DNA of 64,000 nt. It comes from JANNSX01 sp963741525 (GTDB lineage Bacteria; Pseudomonadota; Alphaproteobacteria; Rhizobiales; Hyphomicrobiaceae). A program made the position numbers and the translations under genes. This document shows, piece by piece, positions 54,823 to 63,982 of the stretch; position 1 is the first letter of the stretch; each line of letters begins with the position of its first letter. The notes beneath the pieces are model-generated. The model ran no database searches. It was not told where the DNA came from and saw only the letters and a list, made by a program, of their open reading frames with translations. The stretch spans positions 186,001-250,000 of the forward strand of contig CAVUIW010000027.1 of assembly GCA_963741525.1 (NCBI GenBank), given 5' to 3'.

Positions 54823-55641
54823 CTACTTCGCCAGCTCCACCGCCCGATCCTTCGCGGCCTTGACGGCTTTTGCCATCAGTTCCGGCATGGCCCCCGGTCC
54901 CATCAGCACCTCGAGGGCCGCGGCGGTCGTGCCCTTGGGCGAGGTGACGTTCTGGCGCAGCGTTGCCGCGTCGAGATCGGACTGGCGGAGCATCTCACCG
55001 GCACCCGAGACGGTTTCGCGGGCGAGCCGCCGGGCGAGATCGGCCGGCAGGCCCGCGGCAAGTGCTGCCGCTTCGAGACACTCGGCAAGCAGGAAGACAT
55101 AGGCCGGGCCCGAGCCCGAGACGGCGGTTGCCGCATCGATGAGGCTCTCGTCATCCACCCAGCCGACGGAGCCGACCGCCTCGAGCAGCTCCTGGCAGAT
55201 GCGGCGCTGGCCGATGTTCACCGACACGTTGGCGACCGCCACCGTGATCCCGCGCCCGACGGAAGAGGGCGTATTGGGAATGGTCCGCACGATCGCGGTG
55301 CCGGCCGGAAAATGCCTGGCGAGGCTCGCAATGGTCCGTCCCGCCGCGACCGACAGCACGACGGTGCTCGCCCGGCAATGGGAAGCGACCGTCGGCACCA
55401 CCTCGTCCATGATCTGCGGCTTGACGGCGAGCAGGATCACGCTCGGCGCAATCGGGAGGGCCGCGATCTCAGGCCCGCACGTTATCCCATGCTCCGACAA
55501 CAGCGCGGCCATGGCGGGCGGCGGCGAAGGGTCCTGTACCACGACATCACTTGGCCGGAGTCCCCGGTCGAGCCAGCCCCTGAGGAGCGCGCCGCCCATA
55601 TTGCCGGAACCGACCAGCACCAAAGGTGCCGAAAGCTGCAT
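54823..55641 (-). CDS. proC: Pyrroline-5-carboxylate reductase
   Basis: 272 residues. Last step of proline synthesis, NAD(P)H-dependent reduction of P5C in the cytosol. Rossmann start VLVGSGNMGGALLRGWLDRG, then VILLAVKPQIMDEVV, IVRTIPNTPSSVGRGI, and the C-terminal signature ATAVSGSGPAYVFLLAECLE and LARETVSGAGEML. Start ATG at 55639-55641; ybjN ends 29 bases upstream, so they are probably co-transcribed, an order common in Rhizobiales. Confidence 0.96.
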   Translation of the reverse strand: MQLSAPLVLVGSGNMGGALLRGWLDRGLRPSDVVVQDPSPPPAMAALLSEHGITCGPEIAALPIAPSVILLAVKPQIMDEVVPTVASHCRASTVVLSVAAGRTIASLARHFPAGTAIVRTIPNTPSSVGRGITVAVANVSVNIGQRRICQELLEAVGSVGWVDDESLIDAATAVSGSGPAYVFLLAECLEAAALAAGLPADLARRLARETVSGAGEMLRQSDLDAATLRQNVTSPKGTTAAALEVLMGPGAMPELMAKAVKAAKDRAVELAK

Positions 55642-55670
55642 GATCTGTGCCCTGGAGTGTTCAGGGCAGA

Positions 55671-56168
55671 TCAGGCCTGCCCCTCGGTTTCGAACATGGT
55701 GGAGGTCAAGGCCTCACGGGCTTCCTTACCGGCCCAAACCACGAATTGGAAGGCCTTGTAGTAGCGCTCGCAGGCTTCGAGCGCGGCCTGCAGCAGGGCC
55801 TCGCACTGACGGGGGGTCGCGACTGCACCATTGAGCATCAGACCATGGCGGTACATCAGGAGACCGTCGCCCTGCCAGAGATCGAAGTGGCCAAGCCAGA
55901 GATGCTCGTTGATCTGGGCGAGGAGCCTGTAGACCTCGGTCAGCCGGTTGTCCGGGATCTTGAAATCGAAGGCGCAGGCAAGATGCAGCGTTTCCAGATC
56001 GTCCCGCCAATTGAGGGACACGTGATAGTCGGTCCAGGTGCCGGCGACGATGAGGGTCAGCTCCTCCTCGGCGTTGCGCTCGAACGACCAATCCTGGTCG
56101 CTCGCGATGCGCTCGACGAGGTCGATCGGGTTCGCTGCCCTGCCGAAGCTCAGCTCTGCGGATGCCAT
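55671..56168 (-). CDS. YbjN domain protein
   Basis: 165 residues of the YbjN family (a type III secretion-chaperone-like fold). Typical pattern: VERIASDQDWSFERNAEEEL, TLIVAGTWTDYHVSLNWRDD, LHLACAFDFKIPDNRLTEVY and INEHLWLGHFDLWQGDGLL. Soluble; in E. coli YbjN is a general stress/motility modulator, but its mechanism is unknown. Start ATG at 56166-56168. Upstream of proC in the same operon. Confidence 0.9.
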   Translation of the reverse strand: MASAELSFGRAANPIDLVERIASDQDWSFERNAEEELTLIVAGTWTDYHVSLNWRDDLETLHLACAFDFKIPDNRLTEVYRLLAQINEHLWLGHFDLWQGDGLLMYRHGLMLNGAVATPRQCEALLQAALEACERYYKAFQFVVWAGKEAREALTSTMFETEGQA

Positions 56169-56600
56169 GCGTCTTCCTCTATTCCCGCTCGAAACCGTCT
56201 TCGCGTCCCGAGGTCGTTAACCCTACCGCCAACTCGCGGTGGCGCCGGCAGCCGGGTACCGGATCGAGATTGCGACCTAAACCCCGGGAGTCATGAGTCG
56301 CAAGCAGGGCCCGATCTTCTCCACGTCTAACTGGTTCTGGAGGCTGATAGAGGGCGGATTTCGTGACGATTTCGAGGGCATGCCTATTCCCTTGTGGAAA
56401 AGGGCCGCCTCGCCGCCTGCGCACCGGTGGGTGAAATCCGTATGCCGGTTCCGGGGCGGCGTCACCAAGATGCCGGCCACCTGTTACGCGCGTGACTTAC
56501 AAGCCGCCTTGCATCCCCCAAATAAGCACCTGCCGTACGAGAACAGTCGGACGGCGGAACAAAAGCAAAAGCAAAAGCAAAAGCAAATCGGGAGATGACA
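56169..56600. other. Intergenic region upstream of the second RTX gene
   Basis: 432 bases between divergent ybjN and the RTX gene. No gene supported: the ORFs here are short and unlike proteins. Contains the hexanucleotide tract at 56561-56584 and the Shine-Dalgarno CGGGAG at 56589-56594. Other structure was not recognised. Confidence 0.6.
56561..56584 (+). repeat. Hexanucleotide tract (AAAAGC)4
   Basis: Four perfect AAAAGC units followed by AAATCGGGAG, ending 16 bases before the RTX ATG at 56601, directly upstream of the Shine-Dalgarno. It lies in the 5' leader, so copy-number change would alter spacing or folding but not the reading frame. Confidence 0.85.
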
Positions 56601-57644
56601 ATGGCAATTCTCAAAGGCAACGCCCTCAACAACACCATCATCGGCACGGCGCTCGCGGACAAGATCTACGGCTTCGACGGCGATGACATCCTGAAGGGCA
56701 ACTTCGGCAACGACAGCATCTTCGGCGGCATCGGCAACGACCAGCTGTTCGGCAATGCCGGCAACGACATCCTGCTCGGCGAAGCCGGCAACGACAAGCT
56801 CTCCGGTGGCCTCGGCGACGACGACCTGCGTGGCGGCCTCGGCGACGACAACATGCTCGGCGGCGCCGGCAACGATAAGATCTCAGGCGCCGCTGGTTTC
56901 GACTTTCTCTCGGGCGAAGGCGGCAACGACCTGCTCGCAGGCGGCGCCGATGCCGACACTCTCTTGGGCGGCGATGGCGACGACGTCCTCAACGGCCAGA
57001 ATGGCGATGACTTCATGCTGGGTGGCGCCGGTGCCGACAAGTTCCTCGGCGGCAACGGCGTCGATACCGCCTACTACGGCAACTCGGCCACCGGCGTGAC
57101 GGCCTACCTCGTCTCCAGCACGGTCGGCGGCGGTGCGCTCGGCGACACGTTCTCGCTTATGGAGAACGTCATGGGCTCCAACCATGCCGACAACCTGCAG
57201 CCCGGCGTCGGTGGCACGGCGTGGGGTTTTGGCGGCAACGATCACATCTACGATGCCAGTGGCAGCGAGACCCTCATCGGCGGCTCCGGCAACGATCACT
57301 TGCACGGCGAAGGGGCCTGGGGCTCGGGCGCCGACCGCTTCGTACTCGAGAATGGCAACGGCTTTGACTACATCTACGGCTTCAGCGATGCACAAAACGA
57401 CTTGTTGCAGATCGAAAACTTCGACTTCAATATCGGTGCGACGCTCGACGCCGGCGAGATCGTCAACAACCTGTCGGGCCTCGCCACGGCGGCAAACGCT
57501 CAGTTCGTCTACGAGACGGATGCCGACTCACTCTGGTTCGACTCGAACGGCACCTCCGCTGGCGGTCGCGTGCTGGTCGCCCAGTTCGTAGGCACGGCCG
57601 GTTTCTCGGACTTCCTGATCTCGAGCGACTTCGTGGTCGTCTGA
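56601..57644 (+). CDS. RTX calcium-binding repeat protein (second)
   Basis: 347 residues, no signal peptide. N-terminal AILKGNALNNTIIGTALADK leads into an uninterrupted RTX block at about 22-150 (GGIGNDQLFGNAGNDILLGE, GGAGNDKISGAAGFDFLSGE, GGDGDDVLNGQNGDDFMLGG), then a beta-rich region and a C-terminal secretion-type end (DSLWFDSNGTSAGGRVLVAQ to LISSDFVVV). Expected to be exported by a type I system and to fold on Ca2+ outside. Two in-frame ATGs exist (56595, 56601); the second has the better Shine-Dalgarno spacing. It differs from the 31.3-kb RTX protein in layout. Confidence 0.92.
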   Translation: MAILKGNALNNTIIGTALADKIYGFDGDDILKGNFGNDSIFGGIGNDQLFGNAGNDILLGEAGNDKLSGGLGDDDLRGGLGDDNMLGGAGNDKISGAAGFDFLSGEGGNDLLAGGADADTLLGGDGDDVLNGQNGDDFMLGGAGADKFLGGNGVDTAYYGNSATGVTAYLVSSTVGGGALGDTFSLMENVMGSNHADNLQPGVGGTAWGFGGNDHIYDASGSETLIGGSGNDHLHGEGAWGSGADRFVLENGNGFDYIYGFSDAQNDLLQIENFDFNIGATLDAGEIVNNLSGLATAANAQFVYETDADSLWFDSNGTSAGGRVLVAQFVGTAGFSDFLISSDFVVV

Positions 57645-57669
57645 TCACCAGGTTGCCAAACAAAAGCCG

Positions 57670-57697
57670 AGGGCCCGGGCGGAAACGCCCGGGCCTT
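57670..57697. terminator. Terminator between the RTX gene and ubiK
   Basis: GGGCCCGGGCG-GAAA-CGCCCGGGCC followed by TTTGCT, 25 bases after the RTX stop and seven before the ubiK stop on the other strand. The strong GC stem can serve both converging genes. Confidence 0.8.
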
Positions 57698-57703
57698 TGC
57701 TCA

Positions 57704-57961
57704 TCAGGACGTGACTCTCAACTGCGCTTCGATCGCGGCGAGCCGTGCCTTCAGCTCATCATTCTCCATCCGCGCCTTCTCGGCCATGGCCTTGACCGCC
57801 TCGAACTCCTCGCGCTGGACGACGTCCATGTCGCGGAGCCATTTTTCGCCCTGGCTCCTCACCATCGTTTCGACCTCGCGCTTCATTCCCTGCGCGGCGC
57901 CGGCCGCGTCGGTCATCATCTTTCCGATCTCGTCAAAGAGGCGATTGTTGGTCTGGGTCAT
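57704..57961 (-). CDS. ubiK: Ubiquinone biosynthesis accessory factor UbiK
   Basis: 85 residues. UbiK/BMFP-type protein: MTQTNNRLFDEIGKMMTDAA, then the long coiled coil VQREEFEAVKAMAEKARMEN and ELKARLAAIEAQL, which forms trimers and binds lipid and UbiJ in the ubiquinone complex. Start ATG at 57959-57961; the longer frame lies in the region upstream of lgt. Divergent from lgt, with which it is commonly neighboured in Hyphomicrobiales. Confidence 0.92.
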   Translation of the reverse strand: MTQTNNRLFDEIGKMMTDAAGAAQGMKREVETMVRSQGEKWLRDMDVVQREEFEAVKAMAEKARMENDELKARLAAIEAQLRVTS

Positions 57962-58090
57962 GTGTGGCGGCCTTCCAAGAGCTGCGTTGGCGCGAAGTAT
58001 GAGCCCCACCCAAGAGCGCAGCAAGCCATCCTTGACGCGTCCGCCAACGGGACGCAGTCTCCGCCCGCCCACGAACGGGCGGAGTTTTCG

Positions 58091-58922
58091 ATGTCGCTTG
58101 ACCTCCTCGTCATCACCTATCCAGTGATTGATCCCGTCGCCTTCTCGCTCGGGCCGGTCACGGTGCGTTGGTATGGCCTCGCCTATATGGCCGGGCTGCT
58201 GCTCGGCTGGCTCTACATTCGCCGGCTCCTGAAACAGGGCCGATCTGTGGGGCGGCGCTCCCCCGATGAGCGCCGATCAAGCCGACAGCATGCTGCTGTG
58301 GACGACGCTCGGCGTCGTGCTCGGTGGCCGGCTCGGCTTCATGCTGCTCTACGAGCCCGGCTACTTCCTTGAGCACCCGCTCGACATCTTCAAGGTGTGG
58401 CAGGGCGGCATGGCCTTCCATGGCGGGCTCCTCGGAGTAGGCCTTGCACTTCTGATCTTCGCCCGCTCGGTCAAGATGAACCCGCTCACCGCCTACGACC
58501 TCGCGGCCGCGGGCGTGCCTTTTGGCCTGTTCTTCGGCCGCGTCGCCAACTTCATCAATGCCGAGGTCTATGGCCGGGTAACGGACGTGTCCTGGGCCAT
58601 GGTGTTTCCGGGCGCGGGTCCCGATCCCCGGCATCCCAGCCAGGTCTATGAGGGGTTTCTCGAGGGTGTCGTCATGTTTGGCATCCTCGCCGTCCTGACG
58701 TGGCGCAACAAAGCACTGGAGCGGCCCGGCACGATCATCGGTGCGTTCCTGGTTCTCTACGGCGCGTTCCGCATCATTGGAGAACTCTTTCGCGAGCCCG
58801 ACGCGCTCTGGTTCTGGCCCAACGCCCCAGTTCCCGCGGGCATGTTCTATTCAGTCCCCATGATCCTCATCGGGATGTATTTCATCGGCCAAGCGCGTGG
58901 CGCCCGGCCGGGGACGCCCTGA
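58091..58922 (+). CDS. lgt: Prolipoprotein diacylglyceryl transferase; one-base frameshift
   Basis: About 276 residues after repair. Inner-membrane enzyme that attaches diacylglycerol to the lipobox cysteine of prolipoproteins. The family signature GRVANFINAEVYGRVTDVSW is complete, with WQGGMAFHGGLLG and HPSQVYEGFLEG. About seven helices. One extra T near 58243 (CGATCTGTGG for CGACTGTGG-like) splits the frame; repaired it reads LLKQGRLWGGAPPMSADQAD. Start ATG at 58091 with GGGCGGAG upstream. The methyltransferase gene starts at the base after the stop. Substrates in the window include the lipoproteins at 4668-5827 and 61055-62167. Confidence 0.93.
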
Positions 58923-60006
58923 ATGTCCGGCGGCGATGGACTGACGTCGCTCGACCGGATCATCCGGGCGCAAATCGCCGCCGAAGGCCCGATGAGCGTT
59001 CACGACTTTATGGCTTTCGCCCTCGGCCATCCCGAGTACGGCTATTACCGCCACCGCGAGGCGATCGGACGGACCGGCGACTTCATCACGGCGCCGGAGA
59101 TCAGCCAGGTGTTCGGCGAGTTGATCGGCCTGTGGAGCGCGGTCGTGGCCGAGACAATCGCACCGGGCGCGCCGCTTCGCCTGATCGAGATCGGGCCGGG
59201 CCGGGGCACGCTGATGGCGGATGCGCTCCGGGCACTGAAGGTCGTGCCGGGATTCCTTGACCGCCTCACGGTGTACATGGTCGAGCCGAGCCGGGCGCTG
59301 GCGGCGATACAACGGCAGACTCTCGCCCGTTCGCCCTGCCACTTACATTGGCACGAGCGGCTCGAAGATGTACCGCCGGGCCCAGCCGTCATCATCGCCA
59401 ATGAGGTGATCGATGCCCTACCGGTCCGGCAGCTCATGCTGCGAAAGTGGCAACTGGCACGAGCGAACGGTCGAAATCGCGGATGATGGCCTGCTCCGCT
59501 TCGGCATTGCGGCCGGCATCGCGACCGGCATTGCGTCCGTTGCGCCCGAAGGAAGCATTCTCGAGCTCCGGCCCGACGCCGAAACGCTCATCGGGGCAAT
59601 CGCGGAGCAAAGCCGCATCGCGCCGGTGGTTGCTCTCTTCATCGACTATGGCCATGAGCGCTCGGGCTTCGGCGATACGCTGCAGGCCGTGTCGCGCCAT
59701 GGGCGTTCCGATCCGCTGAGCCGCGCCGGAGAAACCGATCTCAGCGCCCAGGTCGACTTCGAGGCTTTCGCAAGCATGGGCAGAGTGCACGGCCTCGATG
59801 TCGAAGGGCCGATTCCACAGGCGGCCTTCCTGGGTGCCCTCGGCATCGTCGAGCGGACGCAGCGACTCATGAGCACCGCGGCACCGGCCCAGGCCACGAC
59901 CGTCGAGGCAGGCGTGCTCCGGCTGATCGATCCCACCGGCATGGGAAGCCGCTTCAAAACGCTCGCACTCAAAACACCGGGCATCGCAAGACTGCCCGGC
60001 TTCTGA
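58923..60006 (+). CDS. NDUFAF7/MidA-like SAM-dependent methyltransferase; one-base frameshift
   Basis: About 360 residues after repair. Homologue of NDUFAF7 (MidA), the arginine methyltransferase needed for mitochondrial complex I assembly; a similar role for bacterial NDH-1 is inference. N-terminal MSVHDFMAFALGHPEYGYYR and TGDFITAPEISQVFGELIG, SAM site LRLIEIGPGRGTLMADALR, ANEVIDALPVRQL, then, after the break, ALFIDYGHERSGFGDTLQAV. One extra A near 59445 shifts the frame (SGNWHERTVEI continues in the new frame). Start ATG at 58923, immediately after lgt; pgeF follows, so lgt-methyltransferase-pgeF form an operon. Confidence 0.92.
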
Positions 60007-60050
60007 TCTGGTAAAGTCGGGAAACCTTCAACGACGGAGCCGAAGACACC

Positions 60051-60818
60051 ATGGCGGTACGGATCGAGGCGGACGCCCTCACGCGCCTGGACGGCGTCGC
60101 ACATGGCTTCTTCACGCGGCAAGGCGGCGTGTCCGATGGCGTCTATGGCTCGCTCAACTGCGGCCAGGGCTCCCGCGACGACGCGGCCAAGATCAGCGAG
60201 AACCGCGCCCGGGTCGCGGTGGCGCTTGCTGCTGCCCCCGAACGCCTGCTGTCGCCCTGGCAGGTGCACAGCCCCGATGCTCTCATCGTCGAGGCGCCCT
60301 GGACCGGCGACCGGCCCAAGGCCGACGCCCTCGTCACCGCCACGCCAGGGCTCGCCATTGGCATATTGACGGCAGACTGCGCCCCCGTGCTGTTCGCCGA
60401 TCCCTACGCCAAAGTCGTCGGAGCCGCCCATGCGGGCTGGCGCGGGGCCCTCACGGGCGTCCTCGAGGCGACCATCGCCGCCATGGAGCGGCTCGGCGCC
60501 CGGCCAGAGCGAATCGCAGCCGCCATCGGCCCTTCGATCGGGCCGGGGTCCTACGAGGTCGGCCCCGAGTTCGAGCGCGAGTTCCTCGCCACGGCGCCCG
60601 GCAGCATCCGATTTTTCCACCAGCGTCCCGGTGACAAGCCCCGCTTCGACCTCCCGGCTTTCTGCCGCGACCGTCTCCTCCGGGCGGGAATCGGCACGAT
60701 CGAGGACGCGTGCACCGACACCTATGCCAACGAATCGCGGTTTTTCTCGTTCCGCCGCGCGACCCACCGCAAAGAAGCCGATTACGGACGACAAATATCC
60801 GCCATCGTCTTGAAATAG
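60051..60818 (+). CDS. pgeF: Peptidoglycan editing factor PgeF (laccase-domain protein)
   Basis: 255 residues. PgeF/YfiH removes misincorporated L-Ser from the UDP-MurNAc dipeptide in the cytosol and has also been reported as a purine nucleosidase/laccase. Motifs: HGFFTRQGGVSDGVYGSLNC, the zinc ligands in SPWQVHSPDA, TADCAPVLFAD and VGAAHAGWRGALTGV, and the end DTYANESRFFSFRRATHRK. Start ATG at 60051. Last gene of the lgt-methyltransferase-pgeF run; a 236-base gap follows with no gene seen. Confidence 0.95.
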   Translation: MAVRIEADALTRLDGVAHGFFTRQGGVSDGVYGSLNCGQGSRDDAAKISENRARVAVALAAAPERLLSPWQVHSPDALIVEAPWTGDRPKADALVTATPGLAIGILTADCAPVLFADPYAKVVGAAHAGWRGALTGVLEATIAAMERLGARPERIAAAIGPSIGPGSYEVGPEFEREFLATAPGSIRFFHQRPGDKPRFDLPAFCRDRLLRAGIGTIEDACTDTYANESRFFSFRRATHRKEADYGRQISAIVLK

Positions 60819-61054
60819 CGAGATATCCACAGTCGAGGTGTGGCTTTTCCCCGGTTGCACACCGCTCCTGCGCCTTTGGCCGGGGAAAAGATTGGACGGG
60901 CCCGATGGGAGCCGCTAGGAACGAAAGCAGCGTGTCGGCACTGTGTTCGTCGCATTTGCTTTGTACATCTGTTTTGCTCTTGCGGACTTTTAGTTGCGTC
61001 GTTAGTTTTTCGTGCCGGAGACAGCGCGTCACACGGACAGGGGGGTTACCACCC

Positions 61055-62167
61055 GTGACGAGAGCATTTGCTAGTGCGACTAAGCGCGCCTTGCGCGCCG
61101 TTGCCATGGTCGTATCGATCGCCGCCGCTGGAACACTTACCGGCTGCGGCAACAGCGATTCCGTATTCGGCGGTGGCGACACCGGCCCGCAGGCGGCCGT
61201 TGCGCCAGTACCGCAGAAGGCGAAGCTCGCCTTCGTGCCGCTCGTCGGCGCTCCCGCCAATGTTTCCGCCCAACTGACAGCTGGCCTCGTGAGCGAGGTC
61301 GAGCGGCAGGGCATCCCGGTGGCGCGCACGGCCTCCGAGCCGACCGACTACACGGTCAAAGGCTACATCGTCGCTGCACCCGAGAAGTCCGGCACCAAGC
61401 TCTCTTACATTTGGGATGTCAGCGACAAGAGTGGCCAGCGCGCCCATCGCATAACTGGCGAGGAGTTCGCCCCGGGCAAAGTGACCGGCGATCCCTGGGC
61501 AACCGTGGATGCGGGCGTGCTGAACCGAATCGCGACCTCGACGGCGACGCAGCTGTCCGCCTGGGTGCCGACACAGCCAGGCACGGGTGAGCCGCTGGTT
61601 GCTGGAGGCACGGCGACGACGCTCGATCCAGGCGCCGCAGGATCTGCCGCGATAGCCGACTCGGGTGCCGCACTCAAGCAGTCGGGCACAGGCGTCAAGT
61701 CCGCGAATGTCCAGTTGAACAACAGCCAAGGCGGCGCGCTGCAGACCGGTGAAGTCGTAGTGGGCACGGGCGCGAGCGCAGCCCTTACGGCTGGCCGCAA
61801 GATCGTGCTCGTGCCGCCGGTCGAAGGCGCACCGGGCGACGGTCAGGAATCGCTGACGAAAGCGATTCGCAAGCAGATGACCGGACAAGGCTATGAGGTC
61901 GTCGATGCGCCAACGCCTGGTGCTTTCATCATCAAGGGCAAGGTGGCCATAGGCCCGCCCGAGGGTGGCAAACAAAAGATCAAGATCTCCTGGGTCGTGC
62001 ACGATCCGGCCGGTCAGTATCTGAGCACCGCGACGCAGTCGCCGGTCATTCCGCAGGGCTCGCTCGACGGAGCTTGGGGCCGGACGGCGGATGCGGCGGC
62101 GGCAGGAGCCGCGCCCAAGATCGTCAAGATCATCACGGACGGCAAGCGCGCGGCGGCCGTGAATTGA
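61055..62167 (+). CDS. Lipoprotein with two homologous halves, upstream of prs
   Basis: 370 residues. The GTG at 61055 is chosen because it sits just before a signal peptide (RALRAVAMVVSIAAAGTLTGC) with lipobox LTGC and after GGGGGG; the frame stays open further upstream without protein-like sequence. The mature protein has two similar halves: about 50-170 (KLAFVPLVGAPANVSAQLTA, VKGYIVAAPEKSGTKLSYIW) and 245-365 (KIVLVPPVEGAPGDGQESLT, IKGKVAIGPPEGGKQKIKIS), joined by a low-complexity Ala/Gly/Ser linker. Outer-membrane location is not proven. I recall such a lipoprotein next to prs in Rhizobiales; its function is unknown. Confidence 0.85.
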   Translation: MTRAFASATKRALRAVAMVVSIAAAGTLTGCGNSDSVFGGGDTGPQAAVAPVPQKAKLAFVPLVGAPANVSAQLTAGLVSEVERQGIPVARTASEPTDYTVKGYIVAAPEKSGTKLSYIWDVSDKSGQRAHRITGEEFAPGKVTGDPWATVDAGVLNRIATSTATQLSAWVPTQPGTGEPLVAGGTATTLDPGAAGSAAIADSGAALKQSGTGVKSANVQLNNSQGGALQTGEVVVGTGASAALTAGRKIVLVPPVEGAPGDGQESLTKAIRKQMTGQGYEVVDAPTPGAFIIKGKVAIGPPEGGKQKIKISWVVHDPAGQYLSTATQSPVIPQGSLDGAWGRTADAAAAGAAPKIVKIITDGKRAAAVN

Positions 62168-62322
62168 TCGCTGCGTCTCGCAAGCCATCCCCTTCACGTA
62201 ATTGACACAAATCGAGGCCTGGGTCGTTTACAGACCCGGGCCACTCTTGTTATGGACCGCTCGCGCGACGACGCCAGCGGCCCTCGCGCGATGCTCATCG
62301 GCGCTTGCTCGAAGGATCCCTC

Positions 62323-63255
62323 ATGAAGCTCGTCGCCGGCAACTCCAACAGGCCGCTCGCCGAGGCGATCGGAGGTGTTCTCGACCTGCCGCTGACGAAA
62401 AGTCTCGTCCGCCGCTTCGCCGACATGGAGATCTTCGTCGAGATCCAGGAAAACGTGCGCGGCGAGGACATGTTCGTCCTGCAGTCGACTTCGTTCCCGG
62501 CGAACGACCACCTGATGGAGTTGCTGATCCTGATCGATGCGCTGAAGCGCTCCTCGTCGAAGCGCATCACCGCCGTCATCCCCTATTTCGGCTATGCGCG
62601 GCAGGATCGCAAGCCGCTTCCCCGCACACCGATCTCGGCCAAGCTCGTCGCCAATCTCATCACGCGGGCCGGCGCCGATCGCGTGCTCACCCTCGACCTG
62701 CATGCCGGCCAGATCCAGGGCTTCTTCGACATTCCCGTCGACAATCTCTTCGCCGCGCCCGTCATCGTGCGCGACATCAAGGAGCACTACGAGCTCTCGA
62801 AACTGATGGTGGTCTCGCCCGATGTCGGCGGCGTCGTGCGCGCCCGGCAGATGGCGAGCCGGCTCGGCGTGCCGCTCGCCATCGTCGACAAGCGGCGCGA
62901 GCGGGCGGGAAAGTCCGAGGTCATGAACGTCATCGGCGATGTCTCCGGCATGCGCTGCGTGCTGGTCGACGACATCGTCAATTCCGGCGGCACGCTCTGC
63001 AACGCCGCCGAAGCGCTCATCAACAAGGGGGCGATCGAGGTGATGAGCTACATCACGCATGGCGTCCTTTCGGGCGGCGCGGTCGCGCGTGTTGCGCGGT
63101 CCAAGCTTTCGACCCTGGTCATCACGGACTCGATCCAGCCGACACAGGCGGTGAAGGCCGCGAAGAACATCCGCGTCCTGCCGATGGACAATCTGATCGG
63201 CGAGGCGATCAGGCGCACTGCCGAGGAGCAGTCGGTGTCGAGCTTGTTTGATTGA
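62323..63255 (+). CDS. prs: Ribose-phosphate pyrophosphokinase
   Basis: 310 residues. Makes PRPP from ribose 5-phosphate and ATP for purine, pyrimidine, His and Trp synthesis. Class I motifs: KLVAGNSNRPLAEAIG, IPYFGYARQDRKPLPRTPIS, LDLHAGQIQGFFDIPVDNL, the flexible loop VDKRRERAGKSEVMN and the PRPP loop CVLVDDIVNSGGTLCNAA. Start ATG at 62323, after GAAGGA; an upstream ATG at 62305 would add six residues. Frame intact. 155 bases after the lipoprotein gene, in the same direction. Confidence 0.97.
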   Translation: MKLVAGNSNRPLAEAIGGVLDLPLTKSLVRRFADMEIFVEIQENVRGEDMFVLQSTSFPANDHLMELLILIDALKRSSSKRITAVIPYFGYARQDRKPLPRTPISAKLVANLITRAGADRVLTLDLHAGQIQGFFDIPVDNLFAAPVIVRDIKEHYELSKLMVVSPDVGGVVRARQMASRLGVPLAIVDKRRERAGKSEVMNVIGDVSGMRCVLVDDIVNSGGTLCNAAEALINKGAIEVMSYITHGVLSGGAVARVARSKLSTLVITDSIQPTQAVKAAKNIRVLPMDNLIGEAIRRTAEEQSVSSLFD

Positions 63256-63325
63256 CACCGCAGTCTCTGGGTCCACCACGGTTTCGTGACGTCGCTTCGC
63301 GTTGATTGTTTGCTATACTCCCGCC

Positions 63326-63910
63326 ATGAGTGGCATTGCAGTGACTGCTTCTCCGGCGACCGGTCGCTGGGCGTTTCTCGATAGCCCGGTCGAACGCTTG
63401 CGATATGCCGCCATCGCCTCGCTGATCCGCAGCCTCGCCGGGCCTGGTCCAGTGGTGGAGATCGGCGGCGGCACAGGGCATCTGCTCGGCTGGCTTGATC
63501 CGGCGCAAACGTCGGGATATGCCGCCGTCGATAGGAATGCGAGTCTGCTGTCGAACCTTCGTCATGACACAATCCCGGTCACCCGGCATGCGTCTCGCTT
63601 TGAGGATTTCACGCTCTCTGCCGCGCCCATCGCCGCCCTCGTGGCTTCCGAAGTGCTATACTATGTCGAGGAGCCCGGCAGACATCTCACCCGCATCTGG
63701 CGGTCGTCCGGCCATGTTGAGCTGGCACTCGTCTCCTCCGTTCTGCCGCGACCAGACAAGCCCAATTGGCGGCGCGGTTATGATCGCGTTGTCGCGGCTT
63801 TGGCAGACACCGGCTGGCCCGTGCTCGATCGTGTTCGCATCGAAAGCGCGGAGGCAAATCTCGCCTGGGAGATCGTGGCGCTGCGACCGGGATCGGCGCC
63901 ACGCGTCTGA
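63326..63910 (+). CDS. SAM-dependent methyltransferase, class I (NodS-like)
   Basis: 194 residues. Rossmann-type methyltransferase: motif I VVEIGGGTGHLLGWL at about 43-57, acidic strand-2 end AAVDRNASLL, and the strand-4 motif APIAALVASEVLYYVEEPG. The spacing recalls NodS-type small-molecule methyltransferases (SAM-dependent, with ASEVLYYVED), but the substrate is unknown. Start ATG at 63326 with CTCCCGCC rather than a clear Shine-Dalgarno; the frame starts eight codons earlier. It is downstream of prs by 70 bases. Confidence 0.88.
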   Translation: MSGIAVTASPATGRWAFLDSPVERLRYAAIASLIRSLAGPGPVVEIGGGTGHLLGWLDPAQTSGYAAVDRNASLLSNLRHDTIPVTRHASRFEDFTLSAAPIAALVASEVLYYVEEPGRHLTRIWRSSGHVELALVSSVLPRPDKPNWRRGYDRVVAALADTGWPVLDRVRIESAEANLAWEIVALRPGSAPRV

Positions 63911-63982
63911 CGTCCCTTGACCGGCACGGCCACCTACAGCGACAATTGAACGCTCATTCAGTCAAACGCATGCGAGGCCACC

